DNA from: an uncultured Alphaproteobacteria bacterium | GTDB lineage: Bacteria; Pseudomonadota; Alphaproteobacteria; MPNO01; UBA830 | Length of the DNA stretch: 33,868 nucleotides | Direction of reading: 5' to 3' | Assembly (NCBI GenBank): GCA_913047365.1 | Contig: CAJWUK010000006.1 | Location: 1-33,868 of the forward strand | Part shown: positions 16,423 through 24,178 of the stretch, one piece after another | How positions within the stretch are numbered: position 1 is the first letter of the stretch | Layout of the letters: each line of letters opens with the position of its first letter | Notes under the pieces: generated by a model | Told to the model about the DNA's origin: nothing | The model's input: the letters and a program-made list of their open reading frames with translations, nothing else | Database searches by the model: none | Translations under genes and position numbers: made by a program

Positions 16423-16451
16423 TTGTTCTGTTGGCTAGCAAGCAATAAGAT
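16423..16451 (+). promoter_or_regulatory. Probable promoter of the first MarR gene
   Basis: TTGTTC and TAAGAT are separated by 17 bp in an AT-rich stretch about 50 bp before the MarR start. The -10 hexamer coincides with the left end of the operator-like repeat at 16446-16464. Confidence 0.4.
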
Positions 16452-16464
16452 ATCTAAGGAATAA
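16446..16464 (+). promoter_or_regulatory. Operator-like site before the MarR gene (copy 1)
   Basis: The 19-bp sequence TAAGATATCTAAGGAATAA contains the palindromic core AGATATCT. It differs at one base from the sequence at 17024-17042 before the bicupin gene. An AT-rich palindrome over a -10 box, next to a MarR gene and repeated before its neighbour, is the usual pattern for a MarR autorepressor. Confidence 0.6.
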
Positions 16465-16497
16465 TTTTTTAATAGCAGGAAGACAGCGGGGCGTTCT

Positions 16498-16980
16498 TTG
16501 AATCTGACCTTCAAGCAGCCCGCTAAATCGGCGGATACCAATGACCTCAGGCCTGAAAACAGCGCCGGATATCTTGTTCGTGACACGCATTTGCTGTTTG
16601 CCAAAGCATTGCGCGACCGCCTGCAATCTCATCAAATCACGCCCGGCCAGTGGTATTTTCTGCGTGCTCTGTGGGATGAAGAGGGGTTGAGCCAGCGGGA
16701 ACTCAGCCGCCGAGTCGGGACCACTGAACCGACCACGGTCAGCGCCCTTCGACTGCTTGCACGCAACGGCATGATTGAGCGGGTTCGCAATCCAAAAGAC
16801 CGGCGGACAATTAATATTTTTCTTACCGACAAGGCGCGCGATATGCGGTCCGAACTGATGCCGGTGGCGATAGAGGTGAACAAAGTGGCCACCGCCGGCC
16901 TTAGCGACGACGAGTTCGATCAATTTCGGGCACTGTTGCAAAAAGTCCGGGAAAATCTGTCGATGGAAGACGCTGATTAA
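16498..16980 (+). CDS. MarR-family transcriptional regulator
   Basis: A 160-residue winged-helix regulator. The recognition region is GLSQRELSRRVGTTEPTTVS and ALRLLARNGMIERV, followed by the wing NPKDRRTINIFLTDKA with the conserved D-R-R; helices at both ends form the dimer interface. MarR proteins usually bind palindromes as dimers and are released by phenolic or aromatic ligands. TTG at 16498 is the proposed start; the nearby GGGGCG is a weak ribosome-binding site, so the N-terminus is uncertain. The near-identical 19-bp sites before this gene and before the bicupin gene suggest that it represses itself and the bicupin/DapA-like genes. Confidence 0.88.
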   Translation: MNLTFKQPAKSADTNDLRPENSAGYLVRDTHLLFAKALRDRLQSHQITPGQWYFLRALWDEEGLSQRELSRRVGTTEPTTVSALRLLARNGMIERVRNPKDRRTINIFLTDKARDMRSELMPVAIEVNKVATAGLSDDEFDQFRALLQKVRENLSMEDAD

Positions 16981-16999
16981 CTTGTCTTGGCAGGGTCGC

Positions 17000-17029
17000 T
17001 TGACGGGTGTAATCCCATAACACTAAGAT
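17000..17029 (+). promoter_or_regulatory. Probable promoter of the bicupin/DapA-like unit
   Basis: TTGACG and TAAGAT are separated by 18 bp. The -10 hexamer is the left end of the operator-like site at 17024-17042, so a bound repressor would block RNA polymerase. Confidence 0.5.
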
Positions 17030-17042
17030 ATCTAAGTAATAA
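17024..17042 (+). promoter_or_regulatory. Operator-like site before the bicupin gene (copy 2)
   Basis: TAAGATATCTAAGTAATAA matches the site at 16446-16464 at 18 of 19 positions and again overlaps a predicted -10 hexamer. The following gene start is 43 nt downstream. Confidence 0.6.
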
Positions 17043-17084
17043 GGGGGTGCGGTGGGTTCGTGCCGCAGATGGAGGGAAAAGTTT

Positions 17085-18233
17085 ATGAACGACAATCCTA
17101 AATTCATCGACAGAACCGGCTATGAGAGCCCCAAGGCACTCGATTTGTGGGAGCCGATTCTTATCTCCAAAGAGGAGATGGACGAGGAAATCGCCCGCCT
17201 CGCCGACCAGTCGCGCCCCGAAAACGGACGGCGCCAATCGCTGATCGTGCATCCCCGGTGGCAGGAACTGGGTGTCGGCCCGGGTCTTAACCCCGGGGTC
17301 CGCGTCACCCTTGAAGTTTTGAAGCCGGGCGAACAGACCGCGCCCATCCGTCATAATTCAACCCAGGTGAATTTCTGCATCCAGGGTGAGGGCCATTCAA
17401 TCATCAATGGCAAGAAGATCGGGTTTAACGAATTCGACGTCTACAATTTCCCGTCGATGGGCACTTACTGGCATGTCAACGACTCCAAAGGTCTGCATGT
17501 TCGGCTGACCTATTCGAACGCGCCGCTTCTGGAAAAGATGAACGTCCACATCGTCGATGAAGAACCGCCGCCGATGATGGAACTCGTCGAAACTGCGGCC
17601 AAGCAGGCGGCAGAAGAAAAGGCACGTGAAGAAGCGGATGCCGCCGATGCAACTTCGAAAAGCCCTTACGGTACGTTCCAGCTCAATGACGACGGCGCCT
17701 GGCTGATGCCCTATGAAACCCTAATCAACCCGGCATCCGTCGATTCCAAGCCGCTGCACTGGCCGTGGCAGGACGTGAAGGCCGAGCTGGACAAATTGAC
17801 GGCACTGGGCTCCGACTATCGCGGCCGTCGGCTGTATTTGCTGTTCAATCCCATGACCACACGGTTCAACGGCACCACGCCGAACTTCTTCGCTACCATG
17901 ACCGTGCGACCGCCAAAAATCGTTGACCGGCCGCACCGGCATGTGTCGTCGGCAATCAACTATTATTTCCACGGCTCTGGGCGGTCGACCGTCGAAGGCA
18001 AGGTGTATGAATGGAAGGCCGGTGATCTGATGCTGTCGGCGCCGGGCTGGGGTGTGCACAATCACGCATCCTATGACGAATCCGTCTACGAATTGACGGT
18101 GCAGGACCAGCCGTTGAACATCTTCATGGAAAGCCTGCTGTGGCAGGAAGACCTGAAACACCCCTGGTCGGTCCTAGGTGCCAATTCCGGTTTCGAAACC
18201 AATGCCCAGGAAATGCGCCAGGCGGGGGAATAA
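17085..18233 (+). CDS. Bicupin protein, gentisate-1,2-dioxygenase-like
   Basis: A 382-residue protein with two cupin domains, the arrangement of gentisate 1,2-dioxygenase and related ring-cleaving enzymes. The first cupin (about 75-150) has QVNFCIQGEGHSIINGKKIG with H90 and H130 but lacks a clear metal triad. The second (about 270-345) has RPHRHVSSAINYYFHGSGR (H284, H286) and GWGVHNHAS (H325, H327), enough for an Fe(II) site. A charged Ala/Glu-rich linker joins them. GGAGGG lies 8 nt before the ATG. It is probably an Fe(II) dioxygenase on an aromatic or enediol acid, but distance from known gentisate dioxygenases cannot be judged here. An adjacent MarR gene and a DapA-like aldolase suggest a ring-cleavage/aldol step. 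Confidence 0.82.
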   Translation: MNDNPKFIDRTGYESPKALDLWEPILISKEEMDEEIARLADQSRPENGRRQSLIVHPRWQELGVGPGLNPGVRVTLEVLKPGEQTAPIRHNSTQVNFCIQGEGHSIINGKKIGFNEFDVYNFPSMGTYWHVNDSKGLHVRLTYSNAPLLEKMNVHIVDEEPPPMMELVETAAKQAAEEKAREEADAADATSKSPYGTFQLNDDGAWLMPYETLINPASVDSKPLHWPWQDVKAELDKLTALGSDYRGRRLYLLFNPMTTRFNGTTPNFFATMTVRPPKIVDRPHRHVSSAINYYFHGSGRSTVEGKVYEWKAGDLMLSAPGWGVHNHASYDESVYELTVQDQPLNIFMESLLWQEDLKHPWSVLGANSGFETNAQEMRQAGE

Positions 18234-18245
18234 TTCTAAACACCA

Positions 18246-18324
18246 TGTCACCCGGGCCTCGTACCGGGGTCCAGGCGGCCGTCACTGGATGGGAACAGGA
18301 TCCCAGAATACATCCGGGATGACA
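18246..18324. repeat. Palindromic intergenic repeat (REP/RIP-like)
   Basis: This 79-bp block between the bicupin and DapA-like genes begins TGTCACCCGGG and ends CCGGGATGACA, so the outer arms are imperfect inverted repeats (about 9 of 11 pair). Inner segments such as ACCGGGGTCCAGG and ATCCCAG form further partial pairing. The form resembles the short dispersed palindromic elements common in alphaproteobacterial intergenic regions. Only one copy is present in this window, so its repetitive nature is inferred. Confidence 0.5.
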
Positions 18325-18346
18325 ATCGCTACTGGGAGATCAGACC

Positions 18347-19273
18347 ATGATGAAATTGCCCAAGACCTTTCTGCGTGGCTCCATACCGCCACTGATCACG
18401 CCCTTCCGGAACGGCAAGGTCGACTATGACGCCTATGCAGGATTGGTCGAATTCCAAGTCAAGAACGGCTCCCACGGCATTCTGGTCAACGGCACCACGT
18501 CTGAACCCGCCTCGCTGACGGTTGAGGAACGTAACCGCCTCGTGGATGTCGCCATCGATGCCGCCGCCGGCAAGCTGCCGATCGTCGCGGCGACCGGCTC
18601 GCAGAACCTGCAGGAAACATCGGCGTTGACCGAACATGCCGAAAAAGCCGGCGCGGATGCACTACTGATTGTCACGCCCTATTATACGCGCCCGCCGCAG
18701 CGAGGGCTGGTGGAGTACTACAAGGTGCTCGGCAAGCAGACCTCGCTGCCTTGGATGATCTATCACATTCCCGGCCGGGCGGCGGTGTCGGTAACGCTGG
18801 ATACGCTGGACCAGATTTCTAGGGCGTGCCCCAACTTCGTTGGGATGAAACACGCGGTGGACGATCTCGGCTTCGCATCGGAATGTCTGGATCATTTCGG
18901 TATGGATTTCCGCATCTTCGTCGGGCTCGAGGATCTGTCCTATCCGATGATGGCGGTCGGCGCCTGCGGACTGATGAACGCGGTCGGTAACCTGCAGCCC
19001 AAAAAACTTGCCAAAATGTGCGAAGCGGTATGGTCGGGGGATCTGAAAAAAGCGCAGAAGCTGCACTACGACCTGTTCGAGATCAATCAGGCGGTGTTCT
19101 TCGACACAAACCCGATCGCCATGAAATATATGATGAAAAAGCTCGGCATCATGCCGAAGAACGAGCATCGACTGCCGATGGCGCCGGCGACGAAGGAGCT
19201 GGAAAAACGTCTCGACGGCGTTCTGAGGCGCGCCGGCCTTATCGGTAACGGTAAGATGAAACGGGCGGCGTAG
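18347..19273 (+). CDS. DapA-superfamily aldolase/hydratase
   Basis: A 308-residue class I (Schiff-base) aldolase of the dihydrodipicolinate synthase/N-acetylneuraminate lyase superfamily, a TIM barrel. NGTTSE (T50, T51) replaces the usual GTTGE; the proton-relay tyrosine is Y139 in YHIPGR; the Schiff-base lysine is K168 in VGMKHAVDD. TPYYTRPPQRGL is conserved. Being next to a bicupin and a MarR regulator rather than lysine genes, it is more likely catabolic, for example a pyruvate-releasing hydratase-aldolase (as NahE in naphthalene degradation) or a sugar-acid enzyme, than a biosynthetic DapA. It is probably cotranscribed with the bicupin across the 113-bp gap that holds the palindromic repeat. 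Confidence 0.88.
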   Translation: MMKLPKTFLRGSIPPLITPFRNGKVDYDAYAGLVEFQVKNGSHGILVNGTTSEPASLTVEERNRLVDVAIDAAAGKLPIVAATGSQNLQETSALTEHAEKAGADALLIVTPYYTRPPQRGLVEYYKVLGKQTSLPWMIYHIPGRAAVSVTLDTLDQISRACPNFVGMKHAVDDLGFASECLDHFGMDFRIFVGLEDLSYPMMAVGACGLMNAVGNLQPKKLAKMCEAVWSGDLKKAQKLHYDLFEINQAVFFDTNPIAMKYMMKKLGIMPKNEHRLPMAPATKELEKRLDGVLRRAGLIGNGKMKRAA

Positions 19274-20020
19274 CTACCCCAGCGCCCTCAACAATCCTTC
19301 GTCTATCTCTGTCGCGAGTTCCCGGCCTTCGATCGATTTGATGTTCGCGGGCGCGGTTGGACCGCCGTCGATGCAGGCGTCGCAGGAATTAATGCTGGTA
19401 TAGGGAACCGGTACGGTCTTCATGGCCGCTTCCAGCCGCTTCATGTCTTCGTCGGTTTCGGGTTCCAATGGCTCACCCTTGGCCAGCATGTCGGCGGCTT
19501 TGGCGTCGTCGCCTTTGGCCTTGCGCCGCAGCAAATCCAGCCACATGCCCTGATATTCCGCCGCGCGTTCATAATGGGCGCGCACGCAACATTCCGGGTA
19601 ATTTAGCAGCCGTGCCTCCTGTGCGACGGTGATGGCGGCGGATTCGCAGATCTCGGCCACCTCGTCCGCCGTCGCCCGGGCGCGGCATATATACCAGGCG
19701 CGGTGTTCCGCGAAGGCTGCCCTTGTGTGATCCAGATACCAGTCGGGCAGGTCGGCCCCAGCGCCCGCATCGGCACTGGCATCCCAGAACGGGCCTTCCA
19801 CGATCTGCAATCTCAGGTCGGTAGCGATCTGCAGGACGCCTTTGATCCAGACCTGTTCGTTGTATCCGCGGCCCAGAAGCATTACCGGCTTTTGGCTCGC
19901 CATCATTGCCAGGAAGTCGAGCGCTTCCTGCGCACTGGGACGCGGGTCTTCATCGCCTGCCGCTAGGCGGCTTAGTTTCTTGAGCGTGTTGCGAAGACGG
20001 GATTTATTCTGAAGGGACAT
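19274..20020 (-). CDS. Unrecognised protein with YPECC and CDAC motifs
   Basis: A 248-residue soluble protein. Two cysteine motifs stand out: LLNYPECCVRAHY (near 160) and SINSCDACIDGGPTAP (near 215), which could bind metal. The N-terminal half contains PVMLLGRGYNEQVWIKGVLQ. The YPxCC phrase is reminiscent of DUF483-like proteins, but I cannot confirm membership. The ATG at 20020 is preferred over an in-frame TTG seven codons earlier; neither has a good ribosome-binding site. Its stop codon abuts the convergent DapA-like stop with no spacer. Function is unknown. Confidence 0.65.
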   Translation of the reverse strand: MSLQNKSRLRNTLKKLSRLAAGDEDPRPSAQEALDFLAMMASQKPVMLLGRGYNEQVWIKGVLQIATDLRLQIVEGPFWDASADAGAGADLPDWYLDHTRAAFAEHRAWYICRARATADEVAEICESAAITVAQEARLLNYPECCVRAHYERAAEYQGMWLDLLRRKAKGDDAKAADMLAKGEPLEPETDEDMKRLEAAMKTVPVPYTSINSCDACIDGGPTAPANIKSIEGRELATEIDEGLLRALG

Positions 20021-20068
20021 GTTGCGGAGGATTAATCGCAAATACTTGCGCCGGATACAAACACCTCG

Positions 20069-21601
20069 TTAGCCTTTCGCCTTATCGTTTTCCCCCCGTG
20101 TCAGCAGCATCACCATCGGCACCACGATGATCGAGCCAATCAGGATCAGGTAAAAATCGTTCAGAAAGCCAATTGCGAGCGCCTGGCGGCCTATTTCCGC
20201 ATCCAGTAATCGCAACCCGTCGACCGAAAAGATGTCCCATTGCGACGGCAGAGCGGTCGACTGCATGATTTCGTTATAGGGGCTGGCACGTTCGGTCATA
20301 TAGGCGTGGCTGGTCGACTGGCTGCGGGACAGCACGCTGATGACGATGGAAACGCCGATACCGCTGCCGTAATTGCGTAACAGGCTGGTGAAAGTCGACG
20401 CCTCCGTCCGCAGGCTTGGGAGCAGTGTCCAGAAGGAAACAGCGGTTAGCGGCACGAAGATCAACCCGATGCCGATCCCATTGAAGAAGGCCGCGAAGAT
20501 GAACGCCCAAATACCCACGTCGGTGGTGAAGGTTGAGAATAGCCAGGCGGAATACCCGGTCGAGGCGAAACCGATGGCAATCTGTAGGCGCGGATCCATT
20601 TTCCCACTGAGTTTCCCGGCCAGCACCAGCCCGAATAGAGAACCCAGCCCCCGGGGCATCATCACCAGCGCGGCGGTCAGGATGGGATAACCACGCGCAT
20701 TCTGCAGGAATAGGGGCATGATGACGTTCATTGACAGCACCAGCACGCCCAGCATGAACATGAACACCAGCCCCAGCATATAGTTCCGATCCTTCAGAAT
20801 TTCCGGGCTGATGAACGGGTTCCGGGTGGTCGCGCTGTGAACCACAAACAAATAGAAAGACAGCGCAACTATCACGGCCGTCCCCAGGATCAGGTTGGAA
20901 TCGAACCAGCCTTCGGATTCGCCCCGGTCGAGAAGGAACTGGGTCGCGGCAAGTGCGATGGCCAGCGCCATGAATCCGAACAGATCGAATTTTCGTTCCA
21001 TATCTTTCGGCGTTTCGCGGATGAATAACAGCCCGCCGACGAAGCCCAGCAGGGCGAAGGGCATGGAAACGTAAAATACCCAGCGCCAGCTGTATTCGTC
21101 GGTCAGCCAACCGCCGATCACCGGGCCCATAACTGGTGCGAACATCACCCCAATCCCCCAGATCGACATCGCCTGGGCGTGTTTTTCCCGGGGGTAGGCA
21201 TCCAGCATCAGCGCCTGGCTGATCGGCACCACGGGGGCTGAAAACATGCCCTGCAACCCGCGATAGATCATGATTTCTTCGATCGACGTTGCGGTACCCG
21301 AAAGAATGGAACAGACGGCAAAGCCGACCAGTGCGGCCAGATACAGCCATTTACGGCCCAGCCTTCCCGCCAGCCATCCCGTGGCCGACATGGTGATCGC
21401 CTGCATCATGAAATAGGTCGTCATCACCCAGGACACCTGATCCTGGCTGGCGCTCAAGCCGCCCTGCATGTGGGGAAGCGCGATGGTGGCGATGGTCATG
21501 TCTATGATGACGACTGTCGTCGCCATCATCACCGACAGCGTGACCATCTTGCGCTGAAAATCCTCCGACCGCGCAGTTGCGGCCGGGGCGAGGGAGGTCA
21601 T
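20069..21601 (-). CDS. emrB: DHA2-family MFS multidrug exporter, EmrB-like
   Basis: A 510-residue, 14-helix major facilitator permease of the EmrB/QacA branch. The proton antiporter motif region is GWLAGRLGRKWLY after helix 2, and the drug-export motif C lies in GIGVMFAPVMGPVIGGWL in helix 5. MATTVVIIDMTIATIALPHMQGGL is the typical first helix. It exports hydrophobic or acidic compounds using proton motive force and works with the adjacent membrane-fusion protein; the outer-membrane TolC partner is not in the window. The ATG overlaps the EmrA-like stop as ATGA. As third gene of the marR-emrA-emrB operon it is likely derepressed by the same ligand. Confidence 0.92.
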   Translation of the reverse strand: MTSLAPAATARSEDFQRKMVTLSVMMATTVVIIDMTIATIALPHMQGGLSASQDQVSWVMTTYFMMQAITMSATGWLAGRLGRKWLYLAALVGFAVCSILSGTATSIEEIMIYRGLQGMFSAPVVPISQALMLDAYPREKHAQAMSIWGIGVMFAPVMGPVIGGWLTDEYSWRWVFYVSMPFALLGFVGGLLFIRETPKDMERKFDLFGFMALAIALAATQFLLDRGESEGWFDSNLILGTAVIVALSFYLFVVHSATTRNPFISPEILKDRNYMLGLVFMFMLGVLVLSMNVIMPLFLQNARGYPILTAALVMMPRGLGSLFGLVLAGKLSGKMDPRLQIAIGFASTGYSAWLFSTFTTDVGIWAFIFAAFFNGIGIGLIFVPLTAVSFWTLLPSLRTEASTFTSLLRNYGSGIGVSIVISVLSRSQSTSHAYMTERASPYNEIMQSTALPSQWDIFSVDGLRLLDAEIGRQALAIGFLNDFYLILIGSIIVVPMVMLLTRGENDKAKG

Positions 21602-22665
21602 TTTCCGGTGATATCCGCCAGTGCGGAATTGACCATGCGGAACAGCGACCGGTCGCGCGTGGTATCGATGGAAACAGAGACAGTCATGCCGGCACGCAGT
21701 GGCAGGCCTTCATGGGTGCTGTCCAGTTCCAGGCGCACCGGCACGCGCTGGACCACTTTTACCCAGTTGCCGCTGGCGTTCTGCGGCGGCAACACCGAAA
21801 GCTCGGCACCCGTGGAGGGACTGATCGAGACGACCTTTGCCCTCCATTCATGGTCTAGATAGGCGTCGATCACGACGGTTGCGGCCTGACCGGGGCGTAC
21901 ATGGGTAAGCTGGGTTTCCTTCAGATTAGCTTCCACCCAGGTTTCGCCGGACTGAACGATTGGCAAAACCGGTTTGCCTTCTTCCACGTACTCGCCGGCC
22001 TGCAGAGATACCTTGCCAACGATCCCGTCCGCCGGGGCGGTGATGCGGGTGCGCCGCAGGTTCAGCGCGGCTTGTTCCTTGCGCGCAAGAACCTCCAAAT
22101 ACCACGGGTGTTTTTCCGCCGGCATGTCCACTCGGCCTCCCAGCTTGGCCAGGACCTGCTGGATTTTCTGCGCGGAGGTCCGGGCGGCCTGCCGTGCCTG
22201 GGTCAGGTTGCGGTCGGCCTCGTCATACCTGGCGCGCGAGGCGACGCCGCGCTGCATCAGTTTTTTCTGCCTGTCGAAGACGCGCTTGTAATAGGCAACT
22301 TCCTGCTGGCCTTCACGCAGTTCCGCCTGGGCGGTTCGGTATTCGGCTCTCAGCGCATCCAGCGTATTGCGGATACCGTTCAATTCTGCGTCTGATCGGG
22401 CCAGATCAATGCGGTGCTGTTCCGGGTCCAGCTCGAACAGCAGGGCGCCTTTTTTCACCCGGTCATTTTCCCGCACCAGAACACGGGTTGCGCGCCCGTC
22501 GATGTCCGCGCTGATCGCCAGGTGATGAGCCTTCACATAGGCGTTTTCCGTGGAAACGTAGCGCGTGCTTTTGATCCAGAAATCTCCCCCGATCACCAGC
22601 GCCGCTACGGGAACGACGAACAGCAGGAAGAAACGGAGAATAGCGCGGCGGGATTTGATGCGCAT
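21598..22665 (-). CDS. emrA: HlyD/EmrA-family membrane-fusion protein
   Basis: A 355-residue periplasmic adaptor anchored by one N-terminal helix (FFLLFVVPVAALVIGG). Next come the lipoyl half-motif VKAHHLAISADIDGRATRVLVRENDRVKKG, a long coiled-coil hairpin (about 85-180, rich in Ala, Arg, Glu, Gln), and the second lipoyl half ITAPADGIVGKVSLQAGEYVEEG. It links the EmrB-like pump to an outer-membrane channel. The start is 3 nt from the MarR gene stop, and the stop overlaps the EmrB start, so all three are one operon. Length is normal for EmrA. Confidence 0.92.
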   Translation of the reverse strand: MRIKSRRAILRFFLLFVVPVAALVIGGDFWIKSTRYVSTENAYVKAHHLAISADIDGRATRVLVRENDRVKKGALLFELDPEQHRIDLARSDAELNGIRNTLDALRAEYRTAQAELREGQQEVAYYKRVFDRQKKLMQRGVASRARYDEADRNLTQARQAARTSAQKIQQVLAKLGGRVDMPAEKHPWYLEVLARKEQAALNLRRTRITAPADGIVGKVSLQAGEYVEEGKPVLPIVQSGETWVEANLKETQLTHVRPGQAATVVIDAYLDHEWRAKVVSISPSTGAELSVLPPQNASGNWVKVVQRVPVRLELDSTHEGLPLRAGMTVSVSIDTTRDRSLFRMVNSALADITGK

Positions 22666-22668
22666 CGA

Positions 22669-23151
22669 TCAGGCCTCCACCGGCGTCAGCGCCGGGTCAT
22701 CCAGCATCTCGGACAAATTGCCCTTTATGTGATCGAGCATAGCATGAAGGCGGGCTGCCTCTTCCCCATCCAGTCCTGCGAAAATACCGGCGACAACATC
22801 TTCGGCCTCTTTATGCATGTCGGCCAGAACGGGGCGGGCGGCAGGGGTCAGATAAAGGCGCTTAGACCGGGCGTCATTGGGATCGGCGCGGCGGTCGACC
22901 CAGCCCTTGACTTCCAGCCGTTCGATCAGTTTGCCCAGCGTCGGTTTCTCGACCTCCAGCGCAGTCGCTAGCTCTGTCTGGGTGCAGGATTCCAACCGGT
23001 TCAGCCGGGTCATCACCCGCCATTGCGCCCGCGTCAGGCCCAGCGGTTCGACCCGGCGGTCGTAGACGGTGCGGATCATGCGTGAAACGTCGCCAATCAG
23101 ATACCCGATCGGATCGATCTGTGACTGCCGGTCTGCGCCATTTTCAGCCAT
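22669..23151 (-). CDS. MarR-family repressor of the Emr efflux operon
   Basis: A 160-residue winged-helix regulator. TQTELATALEVEKPTLGKLI and ERLEVKGWVDR form the helix-turn-helix, and RADPNDARSKRLYLT is the wing. The ATG at 23151 has AAAGGA 7 nt upstream and is preferred over an in-frame GTG ten codons earlier. First gene of an operon with EmrA- and EmrB-like genes, it resembles EmrR/MprA and probably represses them until a phenolic or hydrophobic compound binds. Two palindromes in its own promoter (23198-23209 and 23213-23224) fit autorepression. Confidence 0.9.
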   Translation of the reverse strand: MAENGADRQSQIDPIGYLIGDVSRMIRTVYDRRVEPLGLTRAQWRVMTRLNRLESCTQTELATALEVEKPTLGKLIERLEVKGWVDRRADPNDARSKRLYLTPAARPVLADMHKEAEDVVAGIFAGLDGEEAARLHAMLDHIKGNLSEMLDDPALTPVEA

Positions 23152-23197
23152 TAATTGTCCTTTATCCCGGGTTGAAAGCACGCGATCGCACTTATTG

Positions 23198-23209
23198 TAA
23201 GTTGGCTTA
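23198..23209 (-). promoter_or_regulatory. Palindromic operator half (overlaps -10) of the Emr operon
   Basis: TAAGTTGGCTTA, an imperfect palindrome overlapping the predicted -10 box of the MarR-Emr promoter. It shares the TAAG...CTTA ends with the perfect palindrome 3 bp away. Confidence 0.5.
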
Positions 23210-23234
23210 TAATAAGCTAGCTTACTTTATACAA
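23206..23234 (-). promoter_or_regulatory. Probable promoter of the marR-emrA-emrB operon
   Basis: On the minus strand TTGTAT (23234-23229) and TATAAG (23211-23206) are separated by exactly 17 bp, about 55 bp ahead of the ATG. The spacer contains the perfect palindrome TAAGCTAGCTTA. Confidence 0.55.
23213..23224 (-). promoter_or_regulatory. Perfect palindromic operator in the Emr promoter spacer
   Basis: TAAGCTAGCTTA is a perfect 12-bp palindrome lying between the -35 and -10 boxes, where a MarR dimer would exclude polymerase. Confidence 0.6.
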
Positions 23235-23239
23235 CATCT

Positions 23240-23253
23240 ACCCGCAAGCGGGT
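23240..23253. repeat. Short inverted repeat before the oxygenase run
   Basis: ACCCGC and GCGGGT are separated by 2 bp, about 53 bp before the first oxygenase gene (23306). It could be an operator for an unknown regulator or a small hairpin; it lies just upstream of the Emr promoter on the other strand. Confidence 0.35.
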
Positions 23254-23305
23254 GTATCGTTTATAGTTAGATTCCGAATTAATTCGCGAAAAACGGCGGA
23301 ACAGG

Positions 23306-24178
23306 ATGGAAGTCGTACCTCTGTCAGACGCAATCGGTGCGGAAATCCGGGGGCTGGACCTTACGCAGCCTCTTGATGAGGGCACTGTGGTGGCGGTTCG
23401 CCAAGCTTGGAACGACCATATCGTGCTGGTGTTCCGGGATCAGGATTTGGACCTGGAATCTCACAACCGGTTCGCCGAGTATTTCGGCGAAGTGGGCAAA
23501 CACATGCGGCCCAAGTCGATCCGCAACGAATCTGCGGAATTGGGACCGAATGTCATGCTGGTCTCGAACATCCGCGAAAACGGCAAGCCCATCGGGTCGC
23601 TGCCCGATGGCGAAATGATGTTCCATTCGGACACGCCCTACCGCGAGAATCCTGACAAATATACGACGCTTTATGCGATGGAAATTCCGTCAACGGGCGG
23701 CAACACGATCTTCGGTAACTGCTATCTTGCCGCCGAGACTCTTTCGGAAGACGTCAAACAAAAGCTGGCCGGGCGCAAGGCGGTGCATGTGTTCGAATAC
23801 GGTGCGGTGACGAAATCGGGCAAGTTTGACCGGGACAACGGCCGCTGGTGGGCGCAGCCGGTGTTCCGCAAGCATCCTGAAACGGGTAGGACGGCGCTTT
23901 ATGTCAGCGAACTGATGACCGAGGAAATCGAAGGCCTGCCCGAGGATGAGAGCCGTGAAATCCTGGAACTTCTGTTCGAACACCAGTCCCAACAGAAGTT
24001 TCTGCACGAACATGTCTGGCGGCCAGGCGACCTGGTGATCTGGGATAACCGGTGCAGCATTCACGCGCGGACCGATTTTCCTGAAACAGAACGACGCAAA
24101 CTACGGCGCCTGACAATCGTCGACGAAAATCCGGTTATGATGGGTGAACCACCAGGTTTGGAGGTCGCGGCCCAATGA
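23306..24178 (+). CDS. TauD/TfdA-family oxygenase, first of five tandem oxygenases
   Basis: A 290-residue Fe(II)/2-oxoglutarate oxygenase. It starts with the family signature AIGAEIRGLDLTQPLDEG. Iron ligands are H107 and D109 in MMFHSDTPY and H253 in NRCSIHARTDFP; R264 and R268 bind 2-oxoglutarate. All catalytic residues are present. It shares long stretches with the next two genes (IGSLPDGEM, STGGNT, HARTDFP), so the three are paralogues, though different in the substrate-facing middle region. The next gene overlaps as ATGA. The substrate, probably a carboxylated small molecule, is unknown. Confidence 0.92.
   Translation: MEVVPLSDAIGAEIRGLDLTQPLDEGTVVAVRQAWNDHIVLVFRDQDLDLESHNRFAEYFGEVGKHMRPKSIRNESAELGPNVMLVSNIRENGKPIGSLPDGEMMFHSDTPYRENPDKYTTLYAMEIPSTGGNTIFGNCYLAAETLSEDVKQKLAGRKAVHVFEYGAVTKSGKFDRDNGRWWAQPVFRKHPETGRTALYVSELMTEEIEGLPEDESREILELLFEHQSQQKFLHEHVWRPGDLVIWDNRCSIHARTDFPETERRKLRRLTIVDENPVMMGEPPGLEVAAQ

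Noticed and set aside
16266-16604. Minus-strand frame of 112 codons before and into the MarR gene
   Set aside because: It overlaps the predicted MarR promoter, operator and 5' coding region and shows no domain; probably chance.
20274-21350. Long second frame within the EmrB-like gene on the same strand
   Set aside because: Arg/His/Pro-rich translation with no membrane segments; the overlapping 14-helix transporter is clearly real.
23240-23253. Inverted repeat read as an intrinsic terminator
   Set aside because: It has a 2-nt loop and no T-run on either strand, so it is listed only as an inverted repeat.
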